Shown in pieces: positions 51,128 through 60,251 of a stretch of DNA of 64,000 nucleotides. Below the pieces are notes generated by a model, which was not told where the DNA came from, made no database searches, and saw nothing but the letters and a program-made list of their open reading frames with translations. The stretch spans positions 1 to 64,000 of the forward strand of contig NZ_DAHUXJ010000052.1 in the NCBI RefSeq assembly GCF_027307225.1, in the 5' to 3' direction. The translations under genes were made by a program, and so were the position numbers. Position 1 is the stretch's first letter. Every line of letters starts with the position of its first letter. The stretch is from Bradyrhizobium sp. (GTDB lineage Bacteria; Pseudomonadota; Alphaproteobacteria; Rhizobiales; Xanthobacteraceae).

Positions 51128-51294
51128 CCTCATCCTGAGGAGCGCGCATCGCGCGCGTCTCGAAGGATGGCCTCATGGTTCACCCGGCGATGCCAACGGG
51201 TCGCGCGAACGCGCGCCCGATGACAGGCTCCGCATCGTCCGGCGACGCGCACCGGACGGCGCAAGCGCAGCCGGTGGGCAACTCACCATGAGGG
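51128..51294. repeat. CCTCATCCTGAGGAGC-type repeat, composite
   Basis: Begins CCTCATCCTGAGGAGCGCGC and ends CTCACCATGAGGG, with an inserted block rich in GGGTCGCGCGAACG and CCGGACGGCGCAAGCG. The outer part is shared with the repeat at 61792-61908. It fills the gap between the TRIC remnant and the cytochrome gene. Confidence 0.75.
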
Positions 51295-51298
51295 GGAG

Positions 51299-52531
51299 CT
51301 ACTTCCGCAGCTTCGCGACCTCATCTGCCGTTACCGCCGGCGCGGCATTGCCCCAGGCATTGCGGATATAGGTGACGACGTCGGCCACATCCTGATCCGG
51401 CCATTTGGTGTAAGGCGGCATCGAGCCGGTGTTGGGCGCCCGCGGTGTCGTGATCGTCTCGGCGCCGTCGAGCACGATCCGGATGGCGCTCGCGGGATTG
51501 GCGGATTGCAGGTTGGCGTTGCCGGGCAGCGGCGGATAGATCCGCGGCGCGCCTGACCCGTCGAGTTCGTGGCAGGCAACGCACGATCCCTTGTACAATT
51601 TCTCGCCGTTCGTCATTTGCTCGGGCGAGGGAGCCGCCACGGCAGGCTCCGCCGGACCCGCAGCGAGGTCTTTCAGATAGACCGCCATCGCGTGCACGTC
51701 GGCCTCGCTCATGTGCGACGTCGAGTTGAGCACCACCTCCGCCATCGGACCGCCGGCGTGGCTATGCCCATTGCGCCCGCTCAAGAGATATTCGGCGATG
51801 TCGTCGGCGCTCCAGGACTTCAGCCCGCCGCGCGCGGCCTCATCGAGGCGCGGGGCAAACCAGCCATCCACCACGCTGCCGGCAAATCGCCTTTTTGACC
51901 GTTCGGCACCCAGGAAATTCTTCGGCGTATGGCAGGCGCCGCAATGCGCCAGACCCTCAACCAGATAGCCGCCGCGATTCCATTCCGCGCTCTTGTTCTG
52001 ATTCGGCTCGAGAATGCCGGGCCTGAAGAACGCGTAATTCCACAGCCGCATCAGCACACGGTAATTTAACGGCCAGCGCAGTGCGGGCGGTGGCGGGGTG
52101 TTGCTGACCGGCGTCAAGGTTCCGAGATAGGCGTGGATCGCAAACACGTCGTCGCGGACCAGTTTGGTGAAGTGAGGGTAGGGGAAGGCCGGGTAGTAGA
52201 GCGAGCGGTCCGGCGCCTCGCCGTAGCGCATCGCGCGCAGGAACTGCTGATCGTTCCAGCGGCCGATGCCGGTATCGCGGTCCGGCGTCAAGTTGGCGGA
52301 GTAAATGCCGCCGAACGGCGTCTCGATCCGTTTTCCGCCGGCGAACGGCTTCCTGGGATCAGCGGTATGGCAACTGGCGCAATCGCCGGCCTCCGTCAGC
52401 GCTTTGCCCTTGGCGACCACCTGCGGATCGGGCGCAGCGGGAAGCTCGGCGCGGGCCGGCCCGAACTTGAATGCAGTGCACAAAGCAAGGCCGACCAGAA
52501 TCGCCCAGCCATTCCATTGCCGTTGCCGCAT
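51299..52531 (-). CDS. Exported three-haem cytochrome c (dehydrogenase cytochrome subunit type)
   Basis: 410 residues from ATG at 52531 (GGGAGATCGATCG upstream). Signal peptide about 1-29 (GPARA-ELP). Three haem-binding sites CASCH, CGACH and CVACH, one per domain, with distal methionine candidates in SMPPY-type segments. The layout matches the AdhB/GcdH-type cytochrome subunits of periplasmic alcohol, aldehyde or gluconate dehydrogenases, which pass electrons to ubiquinone or a terminal oxidase. No dehydrogenase subunit is adjacent. Confidence 0.9.
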   Translation of the reverse strand: MRQRQWNGWAILVGLALCTAFKFGPARAELPAAPDPQVVAKGKALTEAGDCASCHTADPRKPFAGGKRIETPFGGIYSANLTPDRDTGIGRWNDQQFLRAMRYGEAPDRSLYYPAFPYPHFTKLVRDDVFAIHAYLGTLTPVSNTPPPPALRWPLNYRVLMRLWNYAFFRPGILEPNQNKSAEWNRGGYLVEGLAHCGACHTPKNFLGAERSKRRFAGSVVDGWFAPRLDEAARGGLKSWSADDIAEYLLSGRNGHSHAGGPMAEVVLNSTSHMSEADVHAMAVYLKDLAAGPAEPAVAAPSPEQMTNGEKLYKGSCVACHELDGSGAPRIYPPLPGNANLQSANPASAIRIVLDGAETITTPRAPNTGSMPPYTKWPDQDVADVVTYIRNAWGNAAPAVTADEVAKLRK

Positions 52532-52714
52532 CGATCGATCTCCCGTCTTTGGTCGTATGACCGCCAGGCTGGTGTCACGTCGTTTCGCTGCGCCAATTTT
52601 CCACGACACATCCGAAAAAGGCGAGCGTGCTCGCGAACACGAAATTGCGTTTTGTATTCACTCGCATCCTCCTCGCGAGATTTGTGATGCCGAGAGCTTC
52701 GAAACCGACGTAAT

Positions 52715-52730
52715 CTAGTTTCCAGACTAG
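52715..52730. promoter_or_regulatory. Candidate operator upstream of the indolepyruvate oxidoreductase gene
   Basis: Perfect inverted repeat CTAGT-TTCCAG-ACTAG, 55 bases before the start codon. Could bind a TetR-type repressor; no regulator gene is adjacent. It also has the CTAG ends of the hairpin elements in this window but is far shorter. Confidence 0.35.
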
Positions 52731-52784
52731 CTTTTACCGGTAGCACGATTAGCTAAGAAGAGCCGGGGCACCAAAGAGGGTGGA

Positions 52785-55700
52785 ATGGGAATAAACCAGG
52801 GTCCGATCAGTCTCGATCAAAAATACACCCAAGGCTCCGGCCATGTCTTCCTGACAGGTATCCAGGCGCTGGTCCGGCTTCCGATGGCGCAAATCCGCCG
52901 CGATCGTGCCAACGGACTCAACACCGCCGGTTTCATCAGCGGCTACCGCGGCTCCCCGCTCGGCGGTTATGACCAGCAACTTTTCGCCGCCCGGAAACAC
53001 CTTGATCAGTACAACATCAAATTCCAGCCCGGCGTGAACGAAGATCTCGCCGCGACCGCCATCTGGGGCTCGCAGCAGCTTAATCTCTCCAAGGGTGCCA
53101 ATTACGACGGCGTCGTCGGCATCTGGTACGGCAAGGGCCCCGGCGTCGATCGCTGCGGCGACGTCTTCCGTCACGGCAATGCCGCGGGCTCGGCAAAAAA
53201 TGGCGGCGTGCTTTGCCTCGCCGGCGACGACCACGGCGCCAAATCCTCCACCGTCCCGCACCAGTCGGACCACGCCTTCATCTCCGCGCTGATGCCCTAT
53301 CTCTATCCCTCGAGCATCCATGAAATGATCGAGATGGGCGTGCTCGGCATTGCGATGTCGCGCTATTCCGGCTGCTGGGTCGGCATGAAGGTGATCACCG
53401 AGACGGTGGAGACCACGGCCGAGATCGACCTCTCCGACGAGATGAAGCCCTTCATCATTCCGCCTGATTTCGAAATGCCACCGGGCGGTCTTAATTTGCG
53501 CTGGCCGGACGACCGCTACGATCAGGACCGCCGCTTGCAGGATTACAAGGGCTTTGCCGCCGTCGCCTTTGCCCGAGCCAACAAGGTCAACCGCATCACG
53601 ATGGATTCGCCGAACGCGCGCTTCGGCATCATGGCGTCCGGCAAGAGCTATGAGGACATCCGCCAGGCCCTGCGCGAGCTCGGCATCACGCCGGAAGTCG
53701 CGGCCAGGATTGGCCTCAGGCTCTACAAGATCGGCATGCCGTGGCCGCTGGAGCCGGAAGGCGTGCGCGAATTCGCGGTCGGTCTCGAAGAGATCTTCAT
53801 TATCGAGGAACGCCGCGAGATCGTCGAGAATCAAGTCAAGCAGGAATTGTTCAACTGGCGCGACGACGTGCGCCCGCGCATCGTCGGCAAGATGGACGAT
53901 CACGACAAGCGCTTCCTGCCCTTTGCGGAGGAATTGAGCGTCGCCTCGCTCGCAAGCTCGCTGACCGAACGGCTGCTCCGCCTCAACCTCAATCCTGAAA
54001 TCGCCGCCATGTTGCGGGCCAAGGCCGACTGGTTCAACGGTCGTCAGGCCACGCAGATGCAGGCGGTCTCGCCGGTCACCCGCACGCCGTATTTCTGCTC
54101 GGGTTGTCCGCACAACACGTCGACCAAGGTGCCGGAAGGAAGTCGCGCCTTTGCCGGCATCGGCTGCCACTTCATGGCGCTCTGGATGGACCGCAACACC
54201 GAGACTTTCACCCATATGGGCGGCGAGGGTGTGCCGTGGGTCGGCGTCGCGCCCTTCACCAAGGAAGAGCACGTCTTCGCCAATCTCGGCGACGGCACCT
54301 ATTTCCATTCCGGCAGCCTCGCGATCCGGCAAGCCGTCGCTTCGGGCGCTAGCATCACCTACAAGATCCTTTACAACGACGCGACCGCCATGACCGGCGG
54401 GCAGCATGTCGACGGCGAGTTGTCGCCGCAGCGGATCACCTTCCAGCTTCATGCCGAAGGCATCCGCGAGATTTATCTGGTCTCGGAAAATCCGCACCTC
54501 TATCCGCCGGCCGATATCGCCCCGGGTGTGAAGATCGCCCATCGCGACGATCTCGACGCCGTGATGAAGGCATGCCGGGAGGTCAAGGGCGCTTCCGCCA
54601 TTGTCTTCGTGCAGACCTGTGCGGCCGAAAAGCGCCGCCGCCGCAAGCGCGGCATCATGGAAGACCCGGCGCGCCGCGTCTTCATCAACCCCGCCGTCTG
54701 CGAGGGTTGCGGCGATTGCTCGGTGCAGTCGAACTGCATTTCGGTCGAACCGCTGGAGACCGAGTTCGGGCGCAAGCGCACCATCAACCAGTCGGCCTGC
54801 AACAAGGACTATTCCTGCCTGAAGGGCTTCTGCCCGTCGTTTGTGACCATCGATGGCGGCCAACTGCGCCGTCGCGCGCCGGCCGGCGTCGGCGATCTCG
54901 GCGAACTGCCGGAGCCCGCGTCCAAGCCCGCACTGGACAAGCCCTACAACGTCGCCGTTGGCGGCGTCGGCGGCACCGGCGTGTTGACCATCGGTGCGCT
55001 GCTCGGCATGGCCGCCCATATCGAGGGCAAGGCCAGCATGATCCTCGATATGTCTGGCCTCGCGCAAAAGGGCGGCGCGGTGTTGAGCCATGTCCGGTTG
55101 TCCGAACATACCGCTGACGTGACCTGTTCGCGCATTGTCACCGGCACCGCCGATCTCGTGATCGCCGCCGACGAAGTCGTGGCCGCCTCCAAGGAAACCA
55201 TGACGCTGTGCGAGAGCAGCCGCACCGCCGGCATCATCAACAGCCACGTCATTCCGACCGCCGACTTCATCCTCAACCGCGACTTCAATTTCCAGTCCCG
55301 CAGGGTCAATCACGTGCTGGAAACCGCGCTACGCAAGGATTCGGCCTTCGTCGATTTCACCAAGCCTGCGGAAACGCTGCTGGGCGATGCCATCGCCACC
55401 AACATGATGATGATGGGTTATGCCTATCAGAGAGGATTGCTGCCGCTTTCGGCGCAAGCGATCGAGCAGGCGATCGAGATTAATGGCGTCGCCATCAAGA
55501 TGAACACGCAGGCGTTTCGTCTTGGCCGTCTCGCCGCCGCCGAGCCCGCACGGATCGAAGCGATGATGAAGGGGCATGACGAGCAAATCGCCCCGAAGAC
55601 GCTGGATGCGATGTCGCTCGATGAAATCGTCGCACATCGCAGTGCCCATCTCGCCGACTATCAGAACAAGCGGCTTGCCAGGCGATACCAGGCGTTGGTG

Positions 55701-56276
55701 AAGCGGGTGAGGGATGCGGCGCTCGATCGCGGCTTTGGCGACGAACTCGCCCGTGCGGTAGCCGTCAACTACGCCAAGCTGCTCGCCTACAAGGACGAGT
55801 ACGAGGTCGCGCGTCTCTTTACGGATGGCCATTTCGAGCAGCAGCTTCGTGACCAGTTCGACGGCGACTTCAAGATCAGCTTCAACCTCGCGCCGCCCGT
55901 TCTCGGCGGCGACAAGGACGCGCTGGGGCGGCCGAAGAAGCGCGCCTTTGGCGCCTGGATGCTGCCGGCATTCCGGATGCTGGCGAGGATGCGCTGGCTT
56001 CGCGGCACGCCTCTCGACATTTTCGGGCGCAGCGCCGATCGCAGGCTCGAGCGTGATCTGATCGCAGGCTACGAGAAGGACGTCGCAACCGTGCTCGGCG
56101 TCCTGTCGGCGGCCAACCACGATACAGCGGTCGAGCTGCTGTCGCTGCCCGACCGCATTCGCGGCTATGGCCCGGTGAAGGAGAAGGCGGTCAACGACGC
56201 CAGGGCGCGTTATGCGCAGCTTGCCGCCGATCTCGCCAATCCGCCGCCCGCGCCGCGTCAGCTTGCGGCGGAGTAG
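52785..56276 (+). CDS. Indolepyruvate:ferredoxin oxidoreductase, fused single-chain form
   Basis: 1163 residues. Order: pyrimidine/2-oxoacid-binding domain (SGYRGSPLGGYDQQL), TPP-binding domain with CSGCPHNTSTKVPEGS, GIGCHFMALWMDR and GDGTYFHSG, a Cys cluster CEGCGDCSVQSNC for an Fe-S centre, then the gamma-type catalytic domain (VGGVGGTGVLTIGALLGMAAH) and a C-terminal region (DUF6537-like). Converts arylpyruvates or related 2-oxo acids to acyl-CoA, reducing ferredoxin. Fused forms of about 1160 residues are typical of aerobic proteobacteria. Confidence 0.93.
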   Translation: MGINQGPISLDQKYTQGSGHVFLTGIQALVRLPMAQIRRDRANGLNTAGFISGYRGSPLGGYDQQLFAARKHLDQYNIKFQPGVNEDLAATAIWGSQQLNLSKGANYDGVVGIWYGKGPGVDRCGDVFRHGNAAGSAKNGGVLCLAGDDHGAKSSTVPHQSDHAFISALMPYLYPSSIHEMIEMGVLGIAMSRYSGCWVGMKVITETVETTAEIDLSDEMKPFIIPPDFEMPPGGLNLRWPDDRYDQDRRLQDYKGFAAVAFARANKVNRITMDSPNARFGIMASGKSYEDIRQALRELGITPEVAARIGLRLYKIGMPWPLEPEGVREFAVGLEEIFIIEERREIVENQVKQELFNWRDDVRPRIVGKMDDHDKRFLPFAEELSVASLASSLTERLLRLNLNPEIAAMLRAKADWFNGRQATQMQAVSPVTRTPYFCSGCPHNTSTKVPEGSRAFAGIGCHFMALWMDRNTETFTHMGGEGVPWVGVAPFTKEEHVFANLGDGTYFHSGSLAIRQAVASGASITYKILYNDATAMTGGQHVDGELSPQRITFQLHAEGIREIYLVSENPHLYPPADIAPGVKIAHRDDLDAVMKACREVKGASAIVFVQTCAAEKRRRRKRGIMEDPARRVFINPAVCEGCGDCSVQSNCISVEPLETEFGRKRTINQSACNKDYSCLKGFCPSFVTIDGGQLRRRAPAGVGDLGELPEPASKPALDKPYNVAVGGVGGTGVLTIGALLGMAAHIEGKASMILDMSGLAQKGGAVLSHVRLSEHTADVTCSRIVTGTADLVIAADEVVAASKETMTLCESSRTAGIINSHVIPTADFILNRDFNFQSRRVNHVLETALRKDSAFVDFTKPAETLLGDAIATNMMMMGYAYQRGLLPLSAQAIEQAIEINGVAIKMNTQAFRLGRLAAAEPARIEAMMKGHDEQIAPKTLDAMSLDEIVAHRSAHLADYQNKRLARRYQALVKRVRDAALDRGFGDELARAVAVNYAKLLAYKDEYEVARLFTDGHFEQQLRDQFDGDFKISFNLAPPVLGGDKDALGRPKKRAFGAWMLPAFRMLARMRWLRGTPLDIFGRSADRRLERDLIAGYEKDVATVLGVLSAANHDTAVELLSLPDRIRGYGPVKEKAVNDARARYAQLAADLANPPPAPRQLAAE

Positions 56277-56326
56277 GGGGCTACTCGCCGAGGATCGCCG
56301 ATGACCGATGGTTCGCCGCCCAACGC

Positions 56327-57502
56327 ATGAGCACCGCGCCTCGCATCGATATCGACGTTGCGGCCTTCTGGCACGACCCGTACCCGACCCTGGCGCGGTT
56401 GCGGCGTGATGCGCCGATCGCCTTTGTTCCCCAGCTTGGCAGCACGCTGCTGTGCAGCCGCGAGGACATTTTCGTCTCGGAAAAGCAGATCGACGTCTTC
56501 AGTTCGCATCAGCCGCAGGGTTTGATGAACAAGCTGATGGGCCACAATATGATGCGCAAGGATGGCGAGTCCCATCTGAACGAGCGCAAGGCGATCTTCC
56601 CGGCCATTTCTCCCAAGACGGTCAAGGCGCACTGGACCGCCCGGTTCCAGGCGCATGCCGACCGGATCCTCGATGAATTCGAGCCTGCGGGCGCTTGCGA
56701 TTTCGTCCGCGAATTCGCGCTGCCGTTCTCGGCGGAATGCCTGAAGTCAATCACCGGCCTGACCAACATGCGTTTCGAAGACATGAACGCGTGGTCGCAG
56801 GGCATGATCGACGGCATCGCCAACTATGTCGGAGACGCGGCCACCGAGGCGCGCTGCCACGCGGCCACTTCCGGCATCGACGCTGCCATCGACGACATGG
56901 TGCCGGTGCTCCGCAACAGGGAAGACCGAAGCCTTCTCGGCGTGATGCTGGCCTGCGGCATGCCGATGGACAGCGTCCGCGCCAACATCAAGCTCGCCAT
57001 CAGCGGCGGACAGAATGAACCGCGCGATGCGATCGCCGGCGCCGTGTGGGCGCTGCTGACGCATCCGGCTCAGTTGAAGCTGCTCACCGACGGTGCCGTC
57101 CCGTGGATTCAGGCCTTCGAGGAGTACGCCCGCTGGATCTCCCCGATCGGAATGTCGCCACGCCGCATCGCCAAGCCGTGGACCATCCGCGATGTCGAAT
57201 TCGAGCCTGACGAGCGCGTATTTCTGATGTTCGGCTCCGCCAATCGCGATGAAAAGCACTTCGAACGCGCGGGCGAATTCGATGTCCGGCGAGACACCGG
57301 CAAGAGCATTGCGTTCGGCGCCGGGCCGCATTTCTGCGCCGGAGCATGGGCATCCCGCGCCATGGTCGCCGATGTCGGGCTTCCGACCGTTTTCGCGCGA
57401 TTGAGAAATCTTCGTCTTGTCGACGGCGAGCCGGTAAGGATCGGCGGCTGGGCGTTCCGCGGGCTGCTCAATCTTCCCGTCGCCTGGAATTCCGCCGTCT
57501 AA
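56327..57502 (+). CDS. Cytochrome P450
   Basis: 391 residues. Haem-binding motif FGAGPHFCAGAW with the axial Cys at 337; ExxR-type helix K near FEEYARW; start MSTAPRIDIDVAAFWHDPYP. The I-helix reads ISGGQNEPRDA: the usual acid-Thr pair for O2 activation is replaced by Glu-Pro, as in a subset of rhizobial P450s. Substrate unknown. It follows the oxidoreductase gene by 50 bases and may be co-transcribed. Confidence 0.92.
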   Translation: MSTAPRIDIDVAAFWHDPYPTLARLRRDAPIAFVPQLGSTLLCSREDIFVSEKQIDVFSSHQPQGLMNKLMGHNMMRKDGESHLNERKAIFPAISPKTVKAHWTARFQAHADRILDEFEPAGACDFVREFALPFSAECLKSITGLTNMRFEDMNAWSQGMIDGIANYVGDAATEARCHAATSGIDAAIDDMVPVLRNREDRSLLGVMLACGMPMDSVRANIKLAISGGQNEPRDAIAGAVWALLTHPAQLKLLTDGAVPWIQAFEEYARWISPIGMSPRRIAKPWTIRDVEFEPDERVFLMFGSANRDEKHFERAGEFDVRRDTGKSIAFGAGPHFCAGAWASRAMVADVGLPTVFARLRNLRLVDGEPVRIGGWAFRGLLNLPVAWNSAV

Positions 57503-57648
57503 AGTGCCTGGTCAGGTAACGAGATTCGGATTTCCCTCCCGCTTTCAACTTCCAAACAGCAAGCATACAATTTCTTGGCACGCTCCGCTTATCGCGGTGC
57601 AGCGAAGACAACAACAACGCAAAACAACAATGCAAAGGGAGAGAACAG

Positions 57649-58881
57649 ATGCAGCCATCAGGCACGACAAGCCTGTTTGTGGGCGCAGTCGCGATTTTTC
57701 TCGGAGCCGCGGTGCACGCTCAATCGGCAGACCCGATCAAGATCGGCGTCATTGCGGAGGTGCAATCGATCGCGGGTGCGGCGACGCCGGGCGGCGCGCA
57801 GATTGCCGCTGACGAGATCAACGCGAAGGGCGGGGTGCTTGGTCGCAAGATCGAGATCGTGACTTACGACAACAAGAGCTCTTCGGCGGATTCGATCCGT
57901 GCTTTTCAGCGCGCGGTCAGCGAGGACAAGGTTTCCGCCGTCATCGCCAGCTATATCAGCGAAGTTGTGCTGGCGCTCGAGCCCTGGGCAGCCCGGCTGA
58001 AGATGCCGATGATCACGCCCGGTGCTGCCTCGAACGAGATCACGAAAGCGATCCATAACGACTACGACAAGAACAAATACACTTTCCACGGCTTCCTGAC
58101 CTCGGCGGCACAGGCGCAGATCGTCTGCGATGCCGCCAAGGAGCTTTTGGTCGACCAGCTCAAGTTCAAGACGGCCGCGATCATGAGTGAGGACGCCGCC
58201 TGGACCAAGCCGCTCGACGTCGGTTACGAGGCCTGCTTGCCGAAAGTCGGCATAACGGTCGTCGATCACATCCGCTTCTCGCCCGACACCACCGACTTCA
58301 CGCCGATCTTCAACAACATCGAGGGCAAGAAGCCGGACGCGATCGTGACCGGCATCTCCCATGTCGGCGTGCAGCCGACCGTACAGTGGAAGAACCAGCA
58401 GGTGCCGATTGCGATGTTCGGCATCTCCGCGCAGGCGCTGAGCCCGACCTTCTGGAACGACACCAATGGCGCCGCCGATGGCGTGCCGTCGCTTGCGGTC
58501 GCCACGCCGGACGTTGCGGTGACGCCGAAGACCAAACCCTTCGCCGCGGCTTTCAAGGCCAAATACGGCACGCCACCGGCCTATACCGGCTACACCGCCT
58601 ATGACGACGTCTACATCATCGCTGAAGCGATCAAGCGCGCGGGTTCGACCGATCCCGACAAGATGGTCGCGGAGATGGAAAGGACGAAGTTCGAAGGCAC
58701 GATCGGCAACATCGAGTTCTACGGCAGGAACGACGAGTTCACCCACGGCATCAAGGCCGGACCCGGCTACGTCTCGGGTCTTGTTTTCCAGTGGCAGAAC
58801 GCCAAGCAGGTCACGGTCTGGCCGCCGAAGATCGCCGAGGGCAAGCTCGAATATCCGAAGTTCGTCAAGCTCTCGCAGTAG
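57649..58881 (+). CDS. Branched-chain amino acid-type ABC transporter substrate-binding protein
   Basis: 410 residues with a signal peptide (1-25, HAQS-ADP). Type I periplasmic binding fold: IKIGVIAEVQSIAGAATPGGAQIAADEINAKGGVLGRKIEIV, then YKEL-like and TGYTAYDDVYIIAEAIKRAG segments. Often binds aromatic or branched-chain acids rather than leucine. Membrane and ATPase Liv genes are not in this window. Start at ATG 57649 behind AGGGAGAGAACAG. Confidence 0.92.
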   Translation: MQPSGTTSLFVGAVAIFLGAAVHAQSADPIKIGVIAEVQSIAGAATPGGAQIAADEINAKGGVLGRKIEIVTYDNKSSSADSIRAFQRAVSEDKVSAVIASYISEVVLALEPWAARLKMPMITPGAASNEITKAIHNDYDKNKYTFHGFLTSAAQAQIVCDAAKELLVDQLKFKTAAIMSEDAAWTKPLDVGYEACLPKVGITVVDHIRFSPDTTDFTPIFNNIEGKKPDAIVTGISHVGVQPTVQWKNQQVPIAMFGISAQALSPTFWNDTNGAADGVPSLAVATPDVAVTPKTKPFAAAFKAKYGTPPAYTGYTAYDDVYIIAEAIKRAGSTDPDKMVAEMERTKFEGTIGNIEFYGRNDEFTHGIKAGPGYVSGLVFQWQNAKQVTVWPPKIAEGKLEYPKFVKLSQ

Positions 58882-58968
58882 CCGATAGGCGCATTGGGTC
58901 GGTCATTCCGGTCGACAAGGTTGCAGATCAGCTCAACTAGGCCGATCCGCGTTCATCATCCAAAACAA

Positions 58969-58997
58969 AAAGGCCCCCGTTGCGGGGGCCTTTCGAT
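58969..58997 (-). terminator. Terminator of the HU gene
   Basis: AAAGGCCCCCG / CGGGGGCCTTT, 11-bp stem with a three-base loop. Reading the minus strand it continues into CCTTTTTGTTTTG, giving a T-rich tail for the HU gene; on the plus strand it can also stop the substrate-binding protein gene. Confidence 0.88.
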
Positions 58998-59016
58998 TCA
59001 AGGTCCGAAGTTTTCC

Positions 59017-59316
59017 TTAAACTGCGTCCTTGGCGGCCTTTACCGGCCGTGCGCGCACGATCTTGCGGGCAGGCTTGGCCTTGAACATCATTTCTTCGCC
59101 CGTGAACGGGTTCGTGCCCTTGCGCGCCTTGGTGGCGGGCTTCTTGACCACGACGAACTTCGCCCAGCCCGGCAGAAGGAACACGCCAGACTTCTTCAGT
59201 TCCTTGTGGCCGACGTCAGTCAGCGTATCCATGACGTTCTTCACGTCACGCTTGGAAAGTTCGGTTGTCGTCGCGATTTTCTCGACGAGCTGTGACTTCG
59301 ACATTTGGGTGGCCAT
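59017..59316 (-). CDS. HU-family DNA-binding protein
   Basis: 99 residues from ATG at 59316 (AAAGGAGACACA upstream). MSKSQLVEKIATTTELSKRDVKNVMDTLTDVGHKEL is the helical body, then the DNA-binding arm ends in GTNPFTGEEMMFKAKPARK, the usual NPxTGE-type proline-turn motif. Basic Ala/Lys tail. Nucleoid-structuring protein. The frame is open upstream to 59559 but has no better start. Confidence 0.95.
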   Translation of the reverse strand: MATQMSKSQLVEKIATTTELSKRDVKNVMDTLTDVGHKELKKSGVFLLPGWAKFVVVKKPATKARKGTNPFTGEEMMFKAKPARKIVRARPVKAAKDAV

Positions 59317-59480
59317 TGTGTCTCCTTTGATTCGGACCGTGCCGATAATAACGGGCTTTGCGCGGGGGAAAGGGCTTCTACACAGTTTTTCGCGGCTTTT
59401 CTCGGGGTTTTTTGCATTTTTTTGCTTCTGACCCCGGTTTTTTAAGGACTTGACGCGCATCGCGGACCGTGAATCCCCGC
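59317..59480. other. A/T-tract-rich region upstream of the HU gene
   Basis: Dense runs of T on the plus strand (59380-59445), such as GGTTTTTTGCATTTTTTTGC. This is likely the HU promoter region with curved or UP-element-like DNA. A TTATTAT (minus strand, near 59348) is a possible -10; no clear -35 was found. Confidence 0.35.
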
Positions 59481-59540
59481 TGATTTGCCCGTCGTGCCAA
59501 TGTGACGCAGCCATTTTCGCTTGTGACGACGGGCAAATCA
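59481..59540. repeat. TGATTTGCCCGTCG palindromic repeat
   Basis: Perfect 14-bp arms TGATTTGCCCGTCG / CGACGGGCAAATCA with a 32-base loop. A repeat type I recall as frequent in Bradyrhizobium genomes. Confidence 0.75.
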
Positions 59541-59599
59541 CGGGCACATTTCCGCGCATCCCGCCCTCAAAAATAGGGGCGTATCGCGATCGTCACGGA

Positions 59600-60110
59600 C
59601 GTTGGGCGCGGGATGCGATGGACGCACATGGTGCCGCAAGACGAACGGCACGATGGCGGACGGCGAAGTCGTATGGTCCTGACTTCTCGACGCTGAAGTC
59701 AACTCGGTGGCGATGCTGGCGCATCGCGCCGGGGACGGTGGCAAGAAAGCCCGATCACCGGGGAGATTACGAAGGAAACCATCGCGCGGGGAATGCCGGA
59801 ATGTTCGGCCTACCTGTGGTGACTTGCTCGTACGCTTTTTTCTTTTGCGTGCGAGGCTGCGGGTGCGGCCAGCACCCGGCATTCCCTGCGCCCTTGTTTT
59901 TCGAGGGACATCATAGTTCATAACCCGGGCAGTAAAGGCTGCGGGAAGGCGTCGGCGTGTCTCCTGTGTTCCCCGGATGCTGCGCGAGCCGCGTCGCTTT
60001 TCGCGACGTGGTGTGCTGCTGATCCGGGGGTCCAGGTGCCGTGCGTGGGTCCGCGGCGCAGCGCCGAAGAAGCGCTGCACCGCGCCCGGGACACGCTTTG
60101 ATCGGGGCGA
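59600..60110. repeat. Long Bradyrhizobium-type intergenic repeat
   Basis: About 500 bp without a gene. The order GGATGCGATGGACGCACATG, GAACGGCACGATGGCGGACG, CACCGGGGAGATTACG and a GGGAATGCCGGAATG block, then the hairpin CGGGTGCGGCCAGCACCCG (59869-59887), follows a long repeat I recall from many Bradyrhizobium intergenic regions, in diverged form. The limits are approximate. Open frames on either strand (59450-59923, 59538-60230) show no protein family and are probably spurious. Confidence 0.6.
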
Positions 60111-60251
60111 TGACTGTAGAGGGGACATGCAGATGGGTCGCTGCGCTATGCGATAGCGCCTCATCCCGCGGAATATTCGCCGCTTGCCAACGCGGTCCCC
60201 GCAGGTCAAGAAATTGGGGCAAGAAGACAAGAAACGTCAGCGGAGAACAAG

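Noticed and set aside
52749..55313. A very long open frame (854 codons) on the minus strand
   Set aside because: It lies antisense to the indolepyruvate oxidoreductase gene and arises from high-GC codon bias; its translation has no family features.
59538..60230. Minus-strand frame of 230 codons upstream of the thiolase gene
   Set aside because: It covers a repeat region, has no ribosome-binding site and no recognisable domain.
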